NCBI GenBank assembly: GCA_902464015.1
Contig: CABQHM010000071.1
Span: forward strand, 1 to 15,123
Direction: 5' to 3'
Source: an uncultured Coriobacteriales bacterium
Lineage (GTDB): Bacteria; Actinomycetota; Coriobacteriia; Coriobacteriales; UMGS124
Length of the DNA stretch: 15,123 nt
The notes under the pieces are model-generated. The model made no database searches. It was not told where the DNA came from and was given only the letters and a program-made list of their open reading frames with translations. The translations under genes were made by a program, and so were the position numbers. Shown piece by piece: positions 1-7,725 of the stretch (position 1 is its first letter; each line of letters opens with the position of its first letter).

Positions 1-90
1 GAGATCGTCTCCTATCTTGGGGCGGGGTTAAACGCGCTGGTTTTTTACCAAACACGTTCCGGGCACGTACCCGGGCCTATTCGTTTCTCC

Positions 91-140
91 TGCCAGCAGG
101 CCCCAGCGGGCCCCAGCGGGCCCCAGCAGGCTCCAACCCG
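91..140. repeat. Short tandem repeat, 10-bp unit, 3' of the first flavoprotein gene
   Basis: A 10-bp unit CCCCAGCGGG occurs at 101-110 and 111-120 and, with one change (CCCCAGCAGG), at 121-130. Degenerate units flank it at 91-100 and 131-140. The array begins 3 bases beyond the stop codon of the minus-strand flavoprotein gene. In the transcript it reads as repeated GCTGGGGCCC, which could form alternative GC-rich hairpins, but there is no U-tract, so it is not a standard intrinsic terminator. Its function is unknown; it may simply be slippage-prone DNA. Confidence 0.75.
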
Positions 141-142
141 TC

Positions 143-2086
143 TTACAGCTGCCTGCCGACTGCGTGGGTGCCGGCAATCTGGCCGGAGACGAACGTCCAC
201 GACTGGGCCTGGCCGCCCCAGGGGGTGTAGGGCTTGCCGTCGGCGTTGCAGACGCCCTCGGAGTCCTGGCCTACGGCGTAGAGGTTCTCGATGGCCGTGC
301 CGTCCTCGCGCAGGACGTTCATGTTGGCGTCGACGTCGAGGCCGCCCACGGTGGCGTAGGCATAGCCGCAGCAGGCGACCGCGTAGAGCGTGGCGGACGC
401 GTTGTCCACCACGGCGGCGAGCTTGTCGGCGTCCATGCCGAGCGCCTTGGCAAGCTCCTCGGCGCCCTCGGCCTTCGTCACGTCGCCGAACTGCTCGCCC
501 ACCTCAAGGATGGTGTCGATGTCGTCGACCGCGGTGCCGGCGGCCGGCAGCGTGCCGCCCTGGTTGATGAACATCGAGGTCAGCGTGGCCTGGGTCTCGG
601 AGAGGCCGTTCGTCTTGAGCGCGTCGACGTCGTCCTGCGTGTAGAGCACGTAGTAGCGATAGCCGGGCGCGTACACCACGTCGGTCACCGCGGTGCCGTC
701 GTCGCCGGGCACGCCCCACGCGTCGCCGTCCACCGTGACCATGGGCTTCTCGGTGGTGAGGGCAAGCGCGGTGAGGATGGCCTTCTGGTCGGCCGTGAGG
801 TCGTCGGTGCGGATGATGTTGGCCACCTGGGAGATGTGGATCATCGGCAGCGTGCCCATGGAGTAGGTGGCGCCGCCGGCGGCCTGGCCCATCTGGATGC
901 CCGCGCCGTTGTTGAGCGTGACTCCCAGCGTGTTCACGGTGGCACCCAGGTGCTCCTTCATCATGTCGGCGTTGCCGATGAAACCGCCGGTCGCCAGCAC
1001 CACGGCCTTGCCGCGCACCTCGTAGGTGGTGCCGTCGTAGGCCACGGCACGCACGCCGGCCACCGCGTCGCCGTCCATGATGAGCTCGGTGGCGCGCAGC
1101 TCGCACTGGTATTCGCAACCGGAGTTCAGCTCGGCCGCCTTGTCGAGGGCGCGCGTGAACTGGAACGTCTTGTTCGGGCCGAGGGCGTTCCAGGAGGTGT
1201 TGCCGTCGTCGGCGCTGTAGACGCACCACAGCTTGTCCCAGTCGGGGCGCACGAAGCTGCCGAGAAGGCCCCTGCCCTCAAACTCGAAACCGAAGTTCTC
1301 GTTGTAGAAGTCAAGCGCCGAGCCGGAGTTGTGCACGGCCTCGGAAATGACGTCGGCCTTCTCGTCGGACTCGACGTAGTCCATCCAGGTGCTGTACACG
1401 TCGTCCTCGTCGATGTAGTCCTCGCCGTTAGTGTAGAGCCCCTTCAAGTACTCGGAGTTGAGCGCCATGGGGCCGTAGGTGCAGGCGGAGTCGCCACCCA
1501 CCTTGCCTGCGGCCTCCATGCCGAAGACCTTCGCGCCCTGGTATGCTGCCGCGCAGTACGTCATGATGCCCGAGCCGCCCAGGCCCACCACGATGACGTC
1601 GTAGCCGTCGAGCTGCTTGACCTCGTCGCTCTTGGCGGGCTCGACGCTCCAGGGCTCAGAGGATGAATCGCCGCCCGCGGCGTCGATGGCGGCGGCCACA
1701 CACTGCTTGATGGCGGAGGAGGAGAACGTGGCGCCCGCGATGCCGTCGACGGCGACCGACTGGGCGTCGATGATGCGGGGGATGAGCAGGTCGGCGGCGC
1801 TGGCGAACCACTCGCCCGTGGCCGAATCGGACTCCTCAGTCACCTGGATGTCGGTGATGGCGCCGCCCTTGAACGTGACGTCGCAGGTCATCAGGCCCGT
1901 CCAACCGAAGCTGGCGGCACTGCCCGAATACGTGCCGTCGGCGGGGGCCTTGGCGGTGTCGGCGGCCTGGGCGGCCCGCGCCGTGCGGGCGTTGGCGGCG
2001 GCGCCGGCCAAGCCCAGGGCGGCGGCGGTGGCACCGGCAGCCTGCACGAACGAGCGGCGCGAGAGATTCATGGTCTTGTCAGTCAT
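143..2086 (-). CDS. Tat-exported FMN-bind / FAD-binding fumarate-reductase-like flavoprotein
   Basis: The 647-aa product has a twin-arginine leader (SRRSFVQAAG, residues 9-18, then an Ala-rich hydrophobic stretch ending near ARAAQ, residue 40). An FMN-bind domain follows (about 48-138) with DGIAGAT at 114-120, where Thr120 is the expected attachment point for FMN transferred by ApbE. A FAD_binding_2 domain runs from about 162 to the end, with dinucleotide motif GLGGSG at 168-173 and a C-terminal FAD segment near NLYAVGQDSEG. Known relatives (urocanate, fumarate and other enoate reductases) pass electrons from covalent FMN to FAD to reduce C=C bonds outside the membrane. The ATG at 2086 is chosen because AAGGGGAA lies 5 bases upstream and the Tat motif follows; the frame stays open much further upstream only as antisense of the neighbouring LysR gene. 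The substrate cannot be named: the usual HTMGG and NRLGG motifs are replaced (YATVGG, TPWGGQAQ). Likely controlled by the divergent LysR. Confidence 0.93.
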   Translation of the reverse strand: MTDKTMNLSRRSFVQAAGATAAALGLAGAAANARTARAAQAADTAKAPADGTYSGSAASFGWTGLMTCDVTFKGGAITDIQVTEESDSATGEWFASAADLLIPRIIDAQSVAVDGIAGATFSSSAIKQCVAAAIDAAGGDSSSEPWSVEPAKSDEVKQLDGYDVIVVGLGGSGIMTYCAAAYQGAKVFGMEAAGKVGGDSACTYGPMALNSEYLKGLYTNGEDYIDEDDVYSTWMDYVESDEKADVISEAVHNSGSALDFYNENFGFEFEGRGLLGSFVRPDWDKLWCVYSADDGNTSWNALGPNKTFQFTRALDKAAELNSGCEYQCELRATELIMDGDAVAGVRAVAYDGTTYEVRGKAVVLATGGFIGNADMMKEHLGATVNTLGVTLNNGAGIQMGQAAGGATYSMGTLPMIHISQVANIIRTDDLTADQKAILTALALTTEKPMVTVDGDAWGVPGDDGTAVTDVVYAPGYRYYVLYTQDDVDALKTNGLSETQATLTSMFINQGGTLPAAGTAVDDIDTILEVGEQFGDVTKAEGAEELAKALGMDADKLAAVVDNASATLYAVACCGYAYATVGGLDVDANMNVLREDGTAIENLYAVGQDSEGVCNADGKPYTPWGGQAQSWTFVSGQIAGTHAVGRQL

Positions 2087-2204
2087 GGCGATTCCCCTTC
2101 GTCTATACTGTGCCGCAGGGTACCCGGGCAGGACGTCCGGCCCCGCGACGTTGCACGAAGAACAGCATAACGACCCTGCGTCCTGGCCGTAAACCAACTG
2201 TTCT

Positions 2205-2234
2205 TTGAGCAGCCCTGCCAGTTGTGGGTACAAT
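2205..2234 (+). promoter_or_regulatory. Candidate sigma-70-type promoter for the first LysR gene
   Basis: TTGAGC (2205-2210) and TACAAT (2229-2234) are separated by 18 bp, and the -10 box lies about 70 bases before the LysR start codon. The 220-bp space shared with the divergent flavoprotein gene should also hold its promoter and the LysR operator. I could not settle on a convincing minus-strand promoter: the TATAGA at 2102-2107 sits too close to the start codon to leave a leader containing the ribosome binding site. Confidence 0.4.
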
Positions 2235-2306
2235 GCAAGGTTGTGCGAAAGGTCGGACAAGCGGAATCCCAGAACGATAGGCGGGCAGGCAGGCAAAGGG
2301 GCGTGC

Positions 2307-3215
2307 ATGAACCTCAACCAAGTGGAATACTTCGTGAAGGCAGCAGAACATCTCAGCTTCTCCCATGCTGCCGAGGAGATGTACGTCACGCAGCAAGCCG
2401 TGTCGAAGGCGGTCGCGACGCTTGAAGACGAGCTCGGCACACCGCTGTTCGCCCGCCTGTCAACGGGGCTCTCCCTCACGTCCGGGGGCAAGCGCGCCCT
2501 GGAGCTCAGCCGCTCGCTTCTCGCCGACGCGCAGGCCCTGCAGACCTGCGCGCAGCCGGTGGAGGCTGGCGCCCCCGCAAAGCGCACGCTCCGCATCGCC
2601 GTGGCCGACGTGATGCTCGGCAACTTCGCCTCACTCGACGACATCCTCGCCTTCGAGCATGGCCACCCCTCCGTGCGCCTGCGCGTGACCGAGGAGACAA
2701 GCGACCGCTGCCTGGGGATGGTGGCCGAGGGCCGGGCCGACATGGGCGTCGTGGTGGGACGCGGCATCACGCACGGCCTCTTCAGCCGCATGCTCATCCG
2801 TGAGGAGTTTGTGCCCTTCGCCGCAAGCGCGCACCCTCTGGCGGGGGCGTCCCACGTCAGTGTCGACGACCTCGCCCGCCAGCACTTCCTCATCCCGCGC
2901 GGAGCCGAGGAAAGCGCCGACCTTGTGCGCGAGGCCCTCTTCGACGCGGGGGCCGCGATGCCCACGCGCGCGCACTTCGCCTTCCCCGACTGCTCGGCCC
3001 GCACGCTCATCAGCCTCGTATGCCAGGGCAACGACGTAGGCATCATTGCACGGCGCTCAGCCGGCCTCGTGGCGCAGCTCGGCGGGGCAGTGCTGCCTTG
3101 CGACCCCGGCCTCATCGCGCTCCCCTTAAGCCTCGTGGCCCGCGAGGGCGCGCCTGCCCGAGGCACTCAAGCCGACCTCGCCCACCACCTGCGGGAGGTC
3201 TTCCAGCAGGGTTAG
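2307..3215 (+). CDS. LysR-family transcriptional regulator, divergent from flavoprotein 1
   Basis: The 302-aa product has the normal LysR length. An N-terminal winged helix-turn-helix occupies residues 1-60 (MNLNQVEYFVKAAEHLSFS, then AAEEMYVTQQAVSKAVATLE as the recognition region, then LTSGGKRAL). A LysR substrate-binding domain runs from about 92 to 295 (TLRIAVADVM opening strand, GRADMGVVVG, VCQGNDVGIIA). The ATG at 2307 is preferred over upstream in-frame starts because the LysR domain begins there and AAAGGGG lies just before it. It is transcribed away from the Tat flavoprotein gene across a 220-bp gap, the classic arrangement for a LysR that activates its divergent neighbour and represses itself; the inducer is probably the reductase substrate (inference). 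The stop codon abuts a degenerate transposase, so the terminator may have been lost. Confidence 0.93.
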   Translation: MNLNQVEYFVKAAEHLSFSHAAEEMYVTQQAVSKAVATLEDELGTPLFARLSTGLSLTSGGKRALELSRSLLADAQALQTCAQPVEAGAPAKRTLRIAVADVMLGNFASLDDILAFEHGHPSVRLRVTEETSDRCLGMVAEGRADMGVVVGRGITHGLFSRMLIREEFVPFAASAHPLAGASHVSVDDLARQHFLIPRGAEESADLVREALFDAGAAMPTRAHFAFPDCSARTLISLVCQGNDVGIIARRSAGLVAQLGGAVLPCDPGLIALPLSLVAREGAPARGTQADLAHHLREVFQQG

Positions 3216-3932
3216 ATGAAGTATGCTCGGCCCACCCGAACCAGGCCAGGTAGTGCCCGAGGCGCCTGGTCGACACGCCCGCAAACCTGCCGAGGAACTG
3301 CTTGAGGCGCTGGTGCAGGGCGTTGACCATGCCCAGCGAGCTGGTTGCCTCGGAGGCGGGTGCCGCGTCGTGGGCGGCGCGCCCAGCCCGGGCAGTACGC
3401 GCGCGTAGCCCGAGTGCCCGTCGGTGGGCACACGCTCGCAGGCCCCCAGCCCCTCCAGCGACGCCTCGAGCTCGGCGTCGGTGGGCCTGCCGCGTCCGGC
3501 GAGCCTGCAGAACGAGTCGCCCAGGTCGTTTGCCCCGCACGCAACCGACGCAGGCCTTGAGCGAGGATATGCCGCGCTCGCGCACGGCGCTCCCGTGTCT
3601 GTGGGCCCCGCGGGGCATCCCGACGGCCGAGCGGGAGCGGTTGCTCTTGAGCGACTCGGACAGGTAGGCGCCGTCCACCTGTCATGAGACGGACCCGCCC
3701 GTGCGGAAGGGCTGGGTGCGCGCGCCATCACCTCGCACAGGCGCATGCGCATGAACCACGACGTCTTGAGCGACACCCCGCACAGCTCGGCGCACGCCCT
3801 GAGGGAGGCGCCGGAGAGCATGTCGGACACGTAGTCCGGCCAGACCTCGGGCGCCAGCTTGGAGTAGCCCAGCAGCGCCATCTTCTCGGCGAGCGTGAGC
3901 GCGCCTATCCCGTCGAGCATGTCCTTGAGCAT
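3216..3932 (-). pseudogene. Decayed IS1595-family (ISXO2-like) transposase
   Basis: Transposase sequence can be followed across this interval only by switching between two minus-strand frames. From the ATG at 3932 comes the N-terminal region (LTLAEKMALLGYSKLAPEVW, ACAELCGVSLKTSWFMRMRL). After a shift near 3715 the second frame reads TQPFRTGGSVS, a TGA where Trp would fit, then QVDGAYLSESLK with the first catalytic Asp. After a shift near 3545 the first frame resumes (GANDLGDSFCRLAGRGRPTD, then PTDGHSGY with the second Asp). After a shift near 3380 the second frame gives SLGMVNALHQRLKQFLGRFA and GHYLAWFGWAEH, the characteristic ISXO2 C-terminus. At least three frameshifts and one nonsense codon make it non-functional. 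The usual N-terminal zinc ribbon is also absent. The 3' end of the element abuts the LysR stop codon, and no matching terminal inverted repeats were found. Confidence 0.82.
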
Positions 3933-4412
3933 TCGCGCCCCGTTCCTTCTTACAACCTGGCGGGGGCGGACAACTTATGTCAACGGTGGTCTAACAGAGA
4001 GTTTGTATAAAGCGGCCCTGTTGCAATAGCATGGATGCAGACTGTCCGTCAAGTCCGTTGGGAAGCCCGGACGAGACTTCATCGCGCGCAAGGGGAACGC
4101 CCGTGCGCACACAGGGGCATCGATGGGAATTGACGGCCGTTCCGTCGCGCGGCGCTAGGGCATGCGACGTTTCAACGTGGTTGATTTCATGGCGGTGGAC
4201 GATAGCCGCGCCTTGCCGTCGGTGGGAAGTACGGCCGCCTTGGATACGTCGAGGCTCGTCCATTCGGGCCCATTCGTGTTCCCCGGGTGCTCGTATGCCA
4301 TGCCCTGAGTGTTTCAGTGGAAGAGGCTCATAGTTTCACGAATTAGGCTTTTCGCAGATGACTTTCGATACATATGCATCGGCACGCTGGATGGCACGCG
4401 CCTGATGGAGGC
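3933..4412. other. Intergenic stretch, probable insertion-sequence flank and debris
   Basis: No convincing gene is present. The part next to the transposase contains, on the minus strand, a TTGACA hexamer (3978-3983) that could be a -35 element of the old IS1595-type promoter, without a good -10. A 90-aa minus-strand frame (3991-4263) has no recognisable domain and lacks a ribosome binding site; its C-terminal words (DGQSASMLLQQGRF) may come from another decayed element. The segment 4264-4412 shows no structure and contains no obvious terminator for the minus-strand LysR gene. Confidence 0.5.
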
Positions 4413-5351
4413 TCATGCTTCATTTCCGCCGACGTTACGGCGCATCTCGTCAAACAGCAATCGACCTCGTGGTTTGGCAAGGAAGGAGTCGCGTGCCACC
4501 GCGTAGAACATCGTGCGCAACGGCACGTCGGCGATGCCGGCAACGCGCATCGACTCCCTGCTCCCGAGGCCGAACCGCGCGACGAGCGTTCGCGGCACAA
4601 TGCCAATCTGCCTGCCGAAGTCGTAGGAGAAGTATTCGAAGTGGCTCGCGAAATCCCGCGAGTCCAGGGTGACATGTGCCCCTTGGCGCTCGAACCACCC
4701 GGCGACGTTGTCCCGCGTCCAGGAGGCGAAGATGTCTGGCGGGAGCATGAACTCGATGCCGTCGAGGTCGCGCAGGCAGATCCTTTCGAGGCCGAACAGG
4801 CGGCTGTCCTCCGGGACGAGCAGGAGCACCTCCTCGTCGGACAGGGGGAAGCACCTTGAGGCGTCGGCGAAGCTGGGCTGTCTGTCGGCGGGCATGTATG
4901 CCTTGTAGCCCACGACGACGATATCGTTCGCACGCGCCTCGAGCGCGGCGAAGGATGACGCCGGGCCGTCGTCGAGGACGAGCTCGACGCGCGCGTTGGG
5001 AAACTGGCGCTGGAGGGTTCGCCGCGCCCTGTAGAACGGGTCCTCGATCCAAGGCAGGTTGGTCGAGGCTATGCGAACCGCGAGCAGGTTGTCGGCCATG
5101 CAGCGGTACTCGTCGCGCACTTCCTTCCAACCGTCGAGCACGACGCGCGCGCTGCGGACGAAGCGCTTTCCCTCCGGGGTGAGCCAGACGTTGCGCCGGT
5201 CGCTGTCCACAAGCCTGCACTCCAGCTCGGCCTCGAGCGCCCTGATGTGCTCGACGAGCGTGGGGCGCGTCATGTAGAGCCTGTTCGCGGCAGCCGTGTA
5301 GTTCGGCTCCTCGGCAAACACGAGATACTCCCGAAGATATTGCGTGTTCAA
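4413..5351 (-). CDS. LysR-family transcriptional regulator, TTG start, divergent from flavoprotein 2
   Basis: The 312-aa product carries a LysR-type helix-turn-helix (residues 1-62: YLREYLVFAEEPNYTAAANR, then LYMTRPTLVEHIRALEAELE, and WLTPEGKRFV) and a C-terminal effector-binding domain (about 90-300, with VRIASTNLPW, ANDIVVVGYKAY and DEEVLLLVPEDS). The reading frame begins with TTG at 5351; GAGGGGG at 5357-5363, five bases upstream, supports it, and no in-frame ATG lies close to the start of the domain. It is divergent from a Tat-exported flavoprotein with 229 bp between start codons, matching the arrangement of the other LysR/flavoprotein pair. It is only distantly similar to that other LysR by eye, so the pairs are unlikely to be a recent duplication. 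Inferred role: substrate-responsive activator of the divergent reductase and its own repressor. Confidence 0.92.
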   Translation of the reverse strand: MNTQYLREYLVFAEEPNYTAAANRLYMTRPTLVEHIRALEAELECRLVDSDRRNVWLTPEGKRFVRSARVVLDGWKEVRDEYRCMADNLLAVRIASTNLPWIEDPFYRARRTLQRQFPNARVELVLDDGPASSFAALEARANDIVVVGYKAYMPADRQPSFADASRCFPLSDEEVLLLVPEDSRLFGLERICLRDLDGIEFMLPPDIFASWTRDNVAGWFERQGAHVTLDSRDFASHFEYFSYDFGRQIGIVPRTLVARFGLGSRESMRVAGIADVPLRTMFYAVARDSFLAKPRGRLLFDEMRRNVGGNEA

Positions 5352-5418
5352 GACGACCCCCTCGCAGCGCGTCCCCGCTTGCTATGCCGGCCCGATGACA
5401 AGGCAAGCTGATGGCATA

Positions 5419-5447
5419 AGTGTAAAAAGAATTATAGGCCGTATCAA
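5419..5447 (-). promoter_or_regulatory. Candidate promoter of the second LysR gene, with overlapping dyad
   Basis: On the minus strand TTGATA (5442-5447) and TACACT (5419-5424) are separated by exactly 17 bp, which gives a leader of about 60 bases before the TTG start. Overlapping it, ATAA (5416-5419) and TTAT (5432-5435) form an AT-rich interrupted dyad inside otherwise GC-rich DNA. This dyad is a reasonable LysR operator candidate, and its position over the promoter would suit autorepression. The plus-strand promoter for the flavoprotein gene was not resolved. Confidence 0.42.
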
Positions 5448-5580
5448 CCCGTTCGACTGGCCCGTCGGCAAAACGCGCGCCCAGGAAAAAGACCCTGCGC
5501 CCCCCGTCGACGTCGCGGCCGTATCCTGGGACAGGCTTCCAAGGGGGAGCCGATTGGGAACGTTGACCAAGGGGGATACG

Positions 5581-7377
5581 ATGGAACTGAACCGCAGGAG
5601 CTTTCTGAAGTCGGCCGCGCTGGGCGCAACCGCAGTCGCGGGCGCGGGCGTCGCGGTGGGCGCAATCCAGGTCCCGCCCGCTCAGGCGGGCACGGTCGAG
5701 GGGGATGGCACGCGCGAGGGGTTCGAGGCCGCAGCCGCGCCCATCGAGCCCGCCGAGCCGCCTGCGAGCTGGGACGAGGAGTTCGAGGTCGTCGTTGTGG
5801 GAGGAGGTGCCGGCGGCCTGAACGCCACCATCCGCCTGGCACAAGCGGGCTACAGGGTGCTGCTCGCCGAGCGCAGCGTGGCGACCGGCGGCAACTCGCA
5901 GTGCTCCGAGATGTTCTCCAACTTCGGCGGGCACAGGCAGGCCGAGGAGGCCCAGTGGGCCTACCCGAGCTACCCCTACGACGTGGACAACATCGTCGAG
6001 TACATGATGGACCAGCAGCAGATGACTGGCGACGTCGAGCTTGTTCGCGTCATGGCCGTCGAGGGCCCCAAGTGCATCGACTGGATGAACGACAAAGCCG
6101 GCGCCAAGTGGGTGCCCGGCAACCCCTCGCCCGCGGGCAACGGCCTGCTCATGTGGGAGGGCATGGCCACGGACACGAACACGAAGAACGTCAACTACAT
6201 CCCCATGCAGCTGCTCACGCAGAAGGCCGCCGACGAGGGTGCCGAGGTCCGCACCTCGTGCAATGTCGAGACGCTCGTGCGTGACGCCGAGCTGGGCGTG
6301 GTCGGCGTGAAGGTCGCGGACGAGTCGGGCGAGAAGTTCATCCATGCGACGCGCGCCGTCGTGCTCACGGCGGGCGGCTTCGAGGTCAACCGAGCTATGA
6401 TGGCCAGGTACTGCCCCACGAGCCTGCGCGGCCTGGCCAACATCGCCACCCCGCCAAACGGCACGGGCGAGTGCGTGCGCATGGGCCAGGGCGTGGGTGC
6501 CGACCTCTCCGGCTACGACTCCAACGGCGCCTTCGACGGCGGCGTGTGGTGGCGCGACTACGACGAGTTCGACACGCAGATGGAGTGCCACATCAACGGC
6601 GACGGCAACCAGGTGGTGCGCCAGCCGTGGCTGCGCATCAACCGCCTCGGCCAGCGCGTGCCGTTCATCTCCACCACCGGCTCGAGCTACCCCTACTCCA
6701 CGGACGCCCCCGCGTCCTCGGGCGCTCTGTGCGACACGGCCGCCGTCGAGATGAGCCAGCCGGGCGGCAAGACGTTCTGCGTCTTCGACGCCAAGTTCGA
6801 CGACCTCATGATGCAGAACTATTTCGGCCAGCTCATCTGCCGCAAGCCCAAGATCGTGGCAGACGACGACCCGTACCTGGACCGTGTGCCCGTCGACCTG
6901 CGTGACTGGCACACCGGCGTGCAGCTGATGATCGACGGCGGCGCCATCAAGTGCTGCGACACCATCGAGGAGCTCGAAGGGGAGCTCGGCCTGCGCGAGG
7001 GCGTGCTCGTCGAGGCCGTGCAGAGGTGGAACGACGCCTGCGCCGCGGGCGAGGACTACGTCGACGACTACAAGTACCCCGCCGAGTGGCTGCTCGCCCT
7101 CGACACCCCGCCCTATTATGGCGCGGCGCTGGGCGGCCATGTGTTCGGCACGAAGTGCGGCCTGCGCGTGACCCCGCAGATGCAGGTCGTCGACACCGAG
7201 GGCGCCGCCATCCCCGGTCTTTACGCCGGCTGGCACACCGCGGGCGGTTCCGCGGGCGACGGCAACGCGGCGGCACGACCGCTCACGGGCATGTACGCCG
7301 ACCTGGGCCTCGCCTTCGTGGGCGGTTACATGGCGGCCGGCGGCATCATCAGCCAGGACGGCGTGGTTGAGGGTTAG
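5581..7377 (+). CDS. Tat-exported FAD-binding flavoprotein reductase (FAD_binding_2), no FMN domain
   Basis: The 598-aa product starts at the ATG at 5581, preceded by AAGGGGG, with a Tat leader (NRRSFLKSAA, residues 4-13, hydrophobic h-region, cleavage near PAQAG at 33-37). After a linker, a FAD_binding_2 domain runs from about 68 to the end: VVVGGGAGGL holds the GxGxxG motif, AERSVATGGNSQCSEMFSN follows, then VVLTAGGFEVN, a C-terminal GTKCGLRVTP segment and GLYAGWHTAGG. The GTKxGL element recalls the 3-ketosteroid-dehydrogenase branch of this superfamily rather than true fumarate reductases, but the substrate is unknown. It lacks the FMN-bind domain of the first flavoprotein, so its electron donor must be a separate carrier not encoded here. 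It is transcribed away from the adjacent LysR gene and ends at a strong terminator, so it is probably a one-gene transcript. Confidence 0.93.
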   Translation: MELNRRSFLKSAALGATAVAGAGVAVGAIQVPPAQAGTVEGDGTREGFEAAAAPIEPAEPPASWDEEFEVVVVGGGAGGLNATIRLAQAGYRVLLAERSVATGGNSQCSEMFSNFGGHRQAEEAQWAYPSYPYDVDNIVEYMMDQQQMTGDVELVRVMAVEGPKCIDWMNDKAGAKWVPGNPSPAGNGLLMWEGMATDTNTKNVNYIPMQLLTQKAADEGAEVRTSCNVETLVRDAELGVVGVKVADESGEKFIHATRAVVLTAGGFEVNRAMMARYCPTSLRGLANIATPPNGTGECVRMGQGVGADLSGYDSNGAFDGGVWWRDYDEFDTQMECHINGDGNQVVRQPWLRINRLGQRVPFISTTGSSYPYSTDAPASSGALCDTAAVEMSQPGGKTFCVFDAKFDDLMMQNYFGQLICRKPKIVADDDPYLDRVPVDLRDWHTGVQLMIDGGAIKCCDTIEELEGELGLREGVLVEAVQRWNDACAAGEDYVDDYKYPAEWLLALDTPPYYGAALGGHVFGTKCGLRVTPQMQVVDTEGAAIPGLYAGWHTAGGSAGDGNAAARPLTGMYADLGLAFVGGYMAAGGIISQDGVVEG

Positions 7378-7383
7378 TGCCTG

Positions 7384-7444
7384 CGCGCTCCGTCGGAGAC
7401 CCGGGGCCCAGCGTGAACCGGGAGCCCGACGGAGCGCGGTTTTC
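7384..7444 (+). terminator. Intrinsic terminator of flavoprotein 2
   Basis: Just after the stop codon, CGCGCTCCGTCGG (7384-7396) and CCGACGGAGCGCG (7426-7438) form a perfect 13-bp stem. Inside it CCCGG (7400-7404) and CCGGG (7418-7422) add a second stem. The downstream arm is followed by GTTTTCG, a short U-tract. Position and structure fit termination of the plus-strand flavoprotein transcript. Confidence 0.8.
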
Positions 7445-7445
7445 G

Positions 7446-7725
7446 CTTGCTGTGTGTGTGTGTGCCCGTGTTTCAGCGCGGCCTCAACGGGAAATGGTAA
7501 GTTTGCGATGCTGAAGACGACCCCGTAGAGGGCCTCTGTGACATCGGCTTCATGACTGAAGACTCGCACGGGGCCCGTTGCAGCTTTGCCGTTCGTGGGC
7601 ACAACCCGGGTGCTGGCTGTTTGATGCTGGCTATGGGTTCGGTAAATCTCTTGCTGAGTGGCCGCGCGGCTGACTCACTTGTTTTCTTGGCGGTGCCGGG
7701 CGGATTGGCCCGGCGCCGCTTTTTT
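7446..7725 (+). ncRNA. Possible structured RNA ending in a strong terminator (unassigned)
   Basis: No convincing protein lies between two consecutive plus-strand terminators, yet the second one must end some transcript. The interval has local complementarity: CCCCGT and ACGGGG could enclose a small hairpin CTTCA-TGAC-TGAAG; AACCC and GGGTT enclose two direct copies of TGCTGGCT; GAGT...ACTC closes a further hairpin. I do not recognise a known riboswitch, 6S, SRP or tmRNA signature. The 5' end and promoter are not defined. Alternatives are a leftover mRNA tail from a deleted gene, or read-through protection. Confidence 0.28.
7690..7725 (+). terminator. Strong intrinsic terminator
   Basis: GCGGTGCCGGGC (7690-7701) pairs with GCCCGGCGCCGC (7708-7719) over 12 bp, including one G-U pair, with a 6-base loop and an immediate run of six T (7720-7725). 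This is a textbook plus-strand terminator about 345 bases beyond the last plus-strand gene, with its own terminator in between, so the transcript it ends is not evident. Confidence 0.88.

Noticed and set aside
164..1666. 500-residue plus-strand frame
   Set aside because: Antisense of the flavoprotein gene with unnatural His/Val/Gly-rich composition and no recognisable family.
2102..2107. TATAGA as the -10 box of flavoprotein 1
   Set aside because: A start site about 7 bases downstream would fall inside the ribosome binding site, leaving no usable leader.
2087..3166. Minus-strand extension of the first flavoprotein frame by 360 residues
   Set aside because: It is antisense to the well-supported LysR gene, is Arg/Ser/Ala-rich without domains, and the Tat leader with a ribosome binding site fixes the start at 2086.
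7445..7465. TG dinucleotide run
   Set aside because: About six TG units lie outside any gene; too short and poorly placed to argue for phase variation.
4450..7602. 1050-residue open frame on the minus strand
   Set aside because: It is a shadow of flavoprotein 2 and the LysR gene, caused by high third-position GC; its translation is His/Arg/Ala-rich with no domain.
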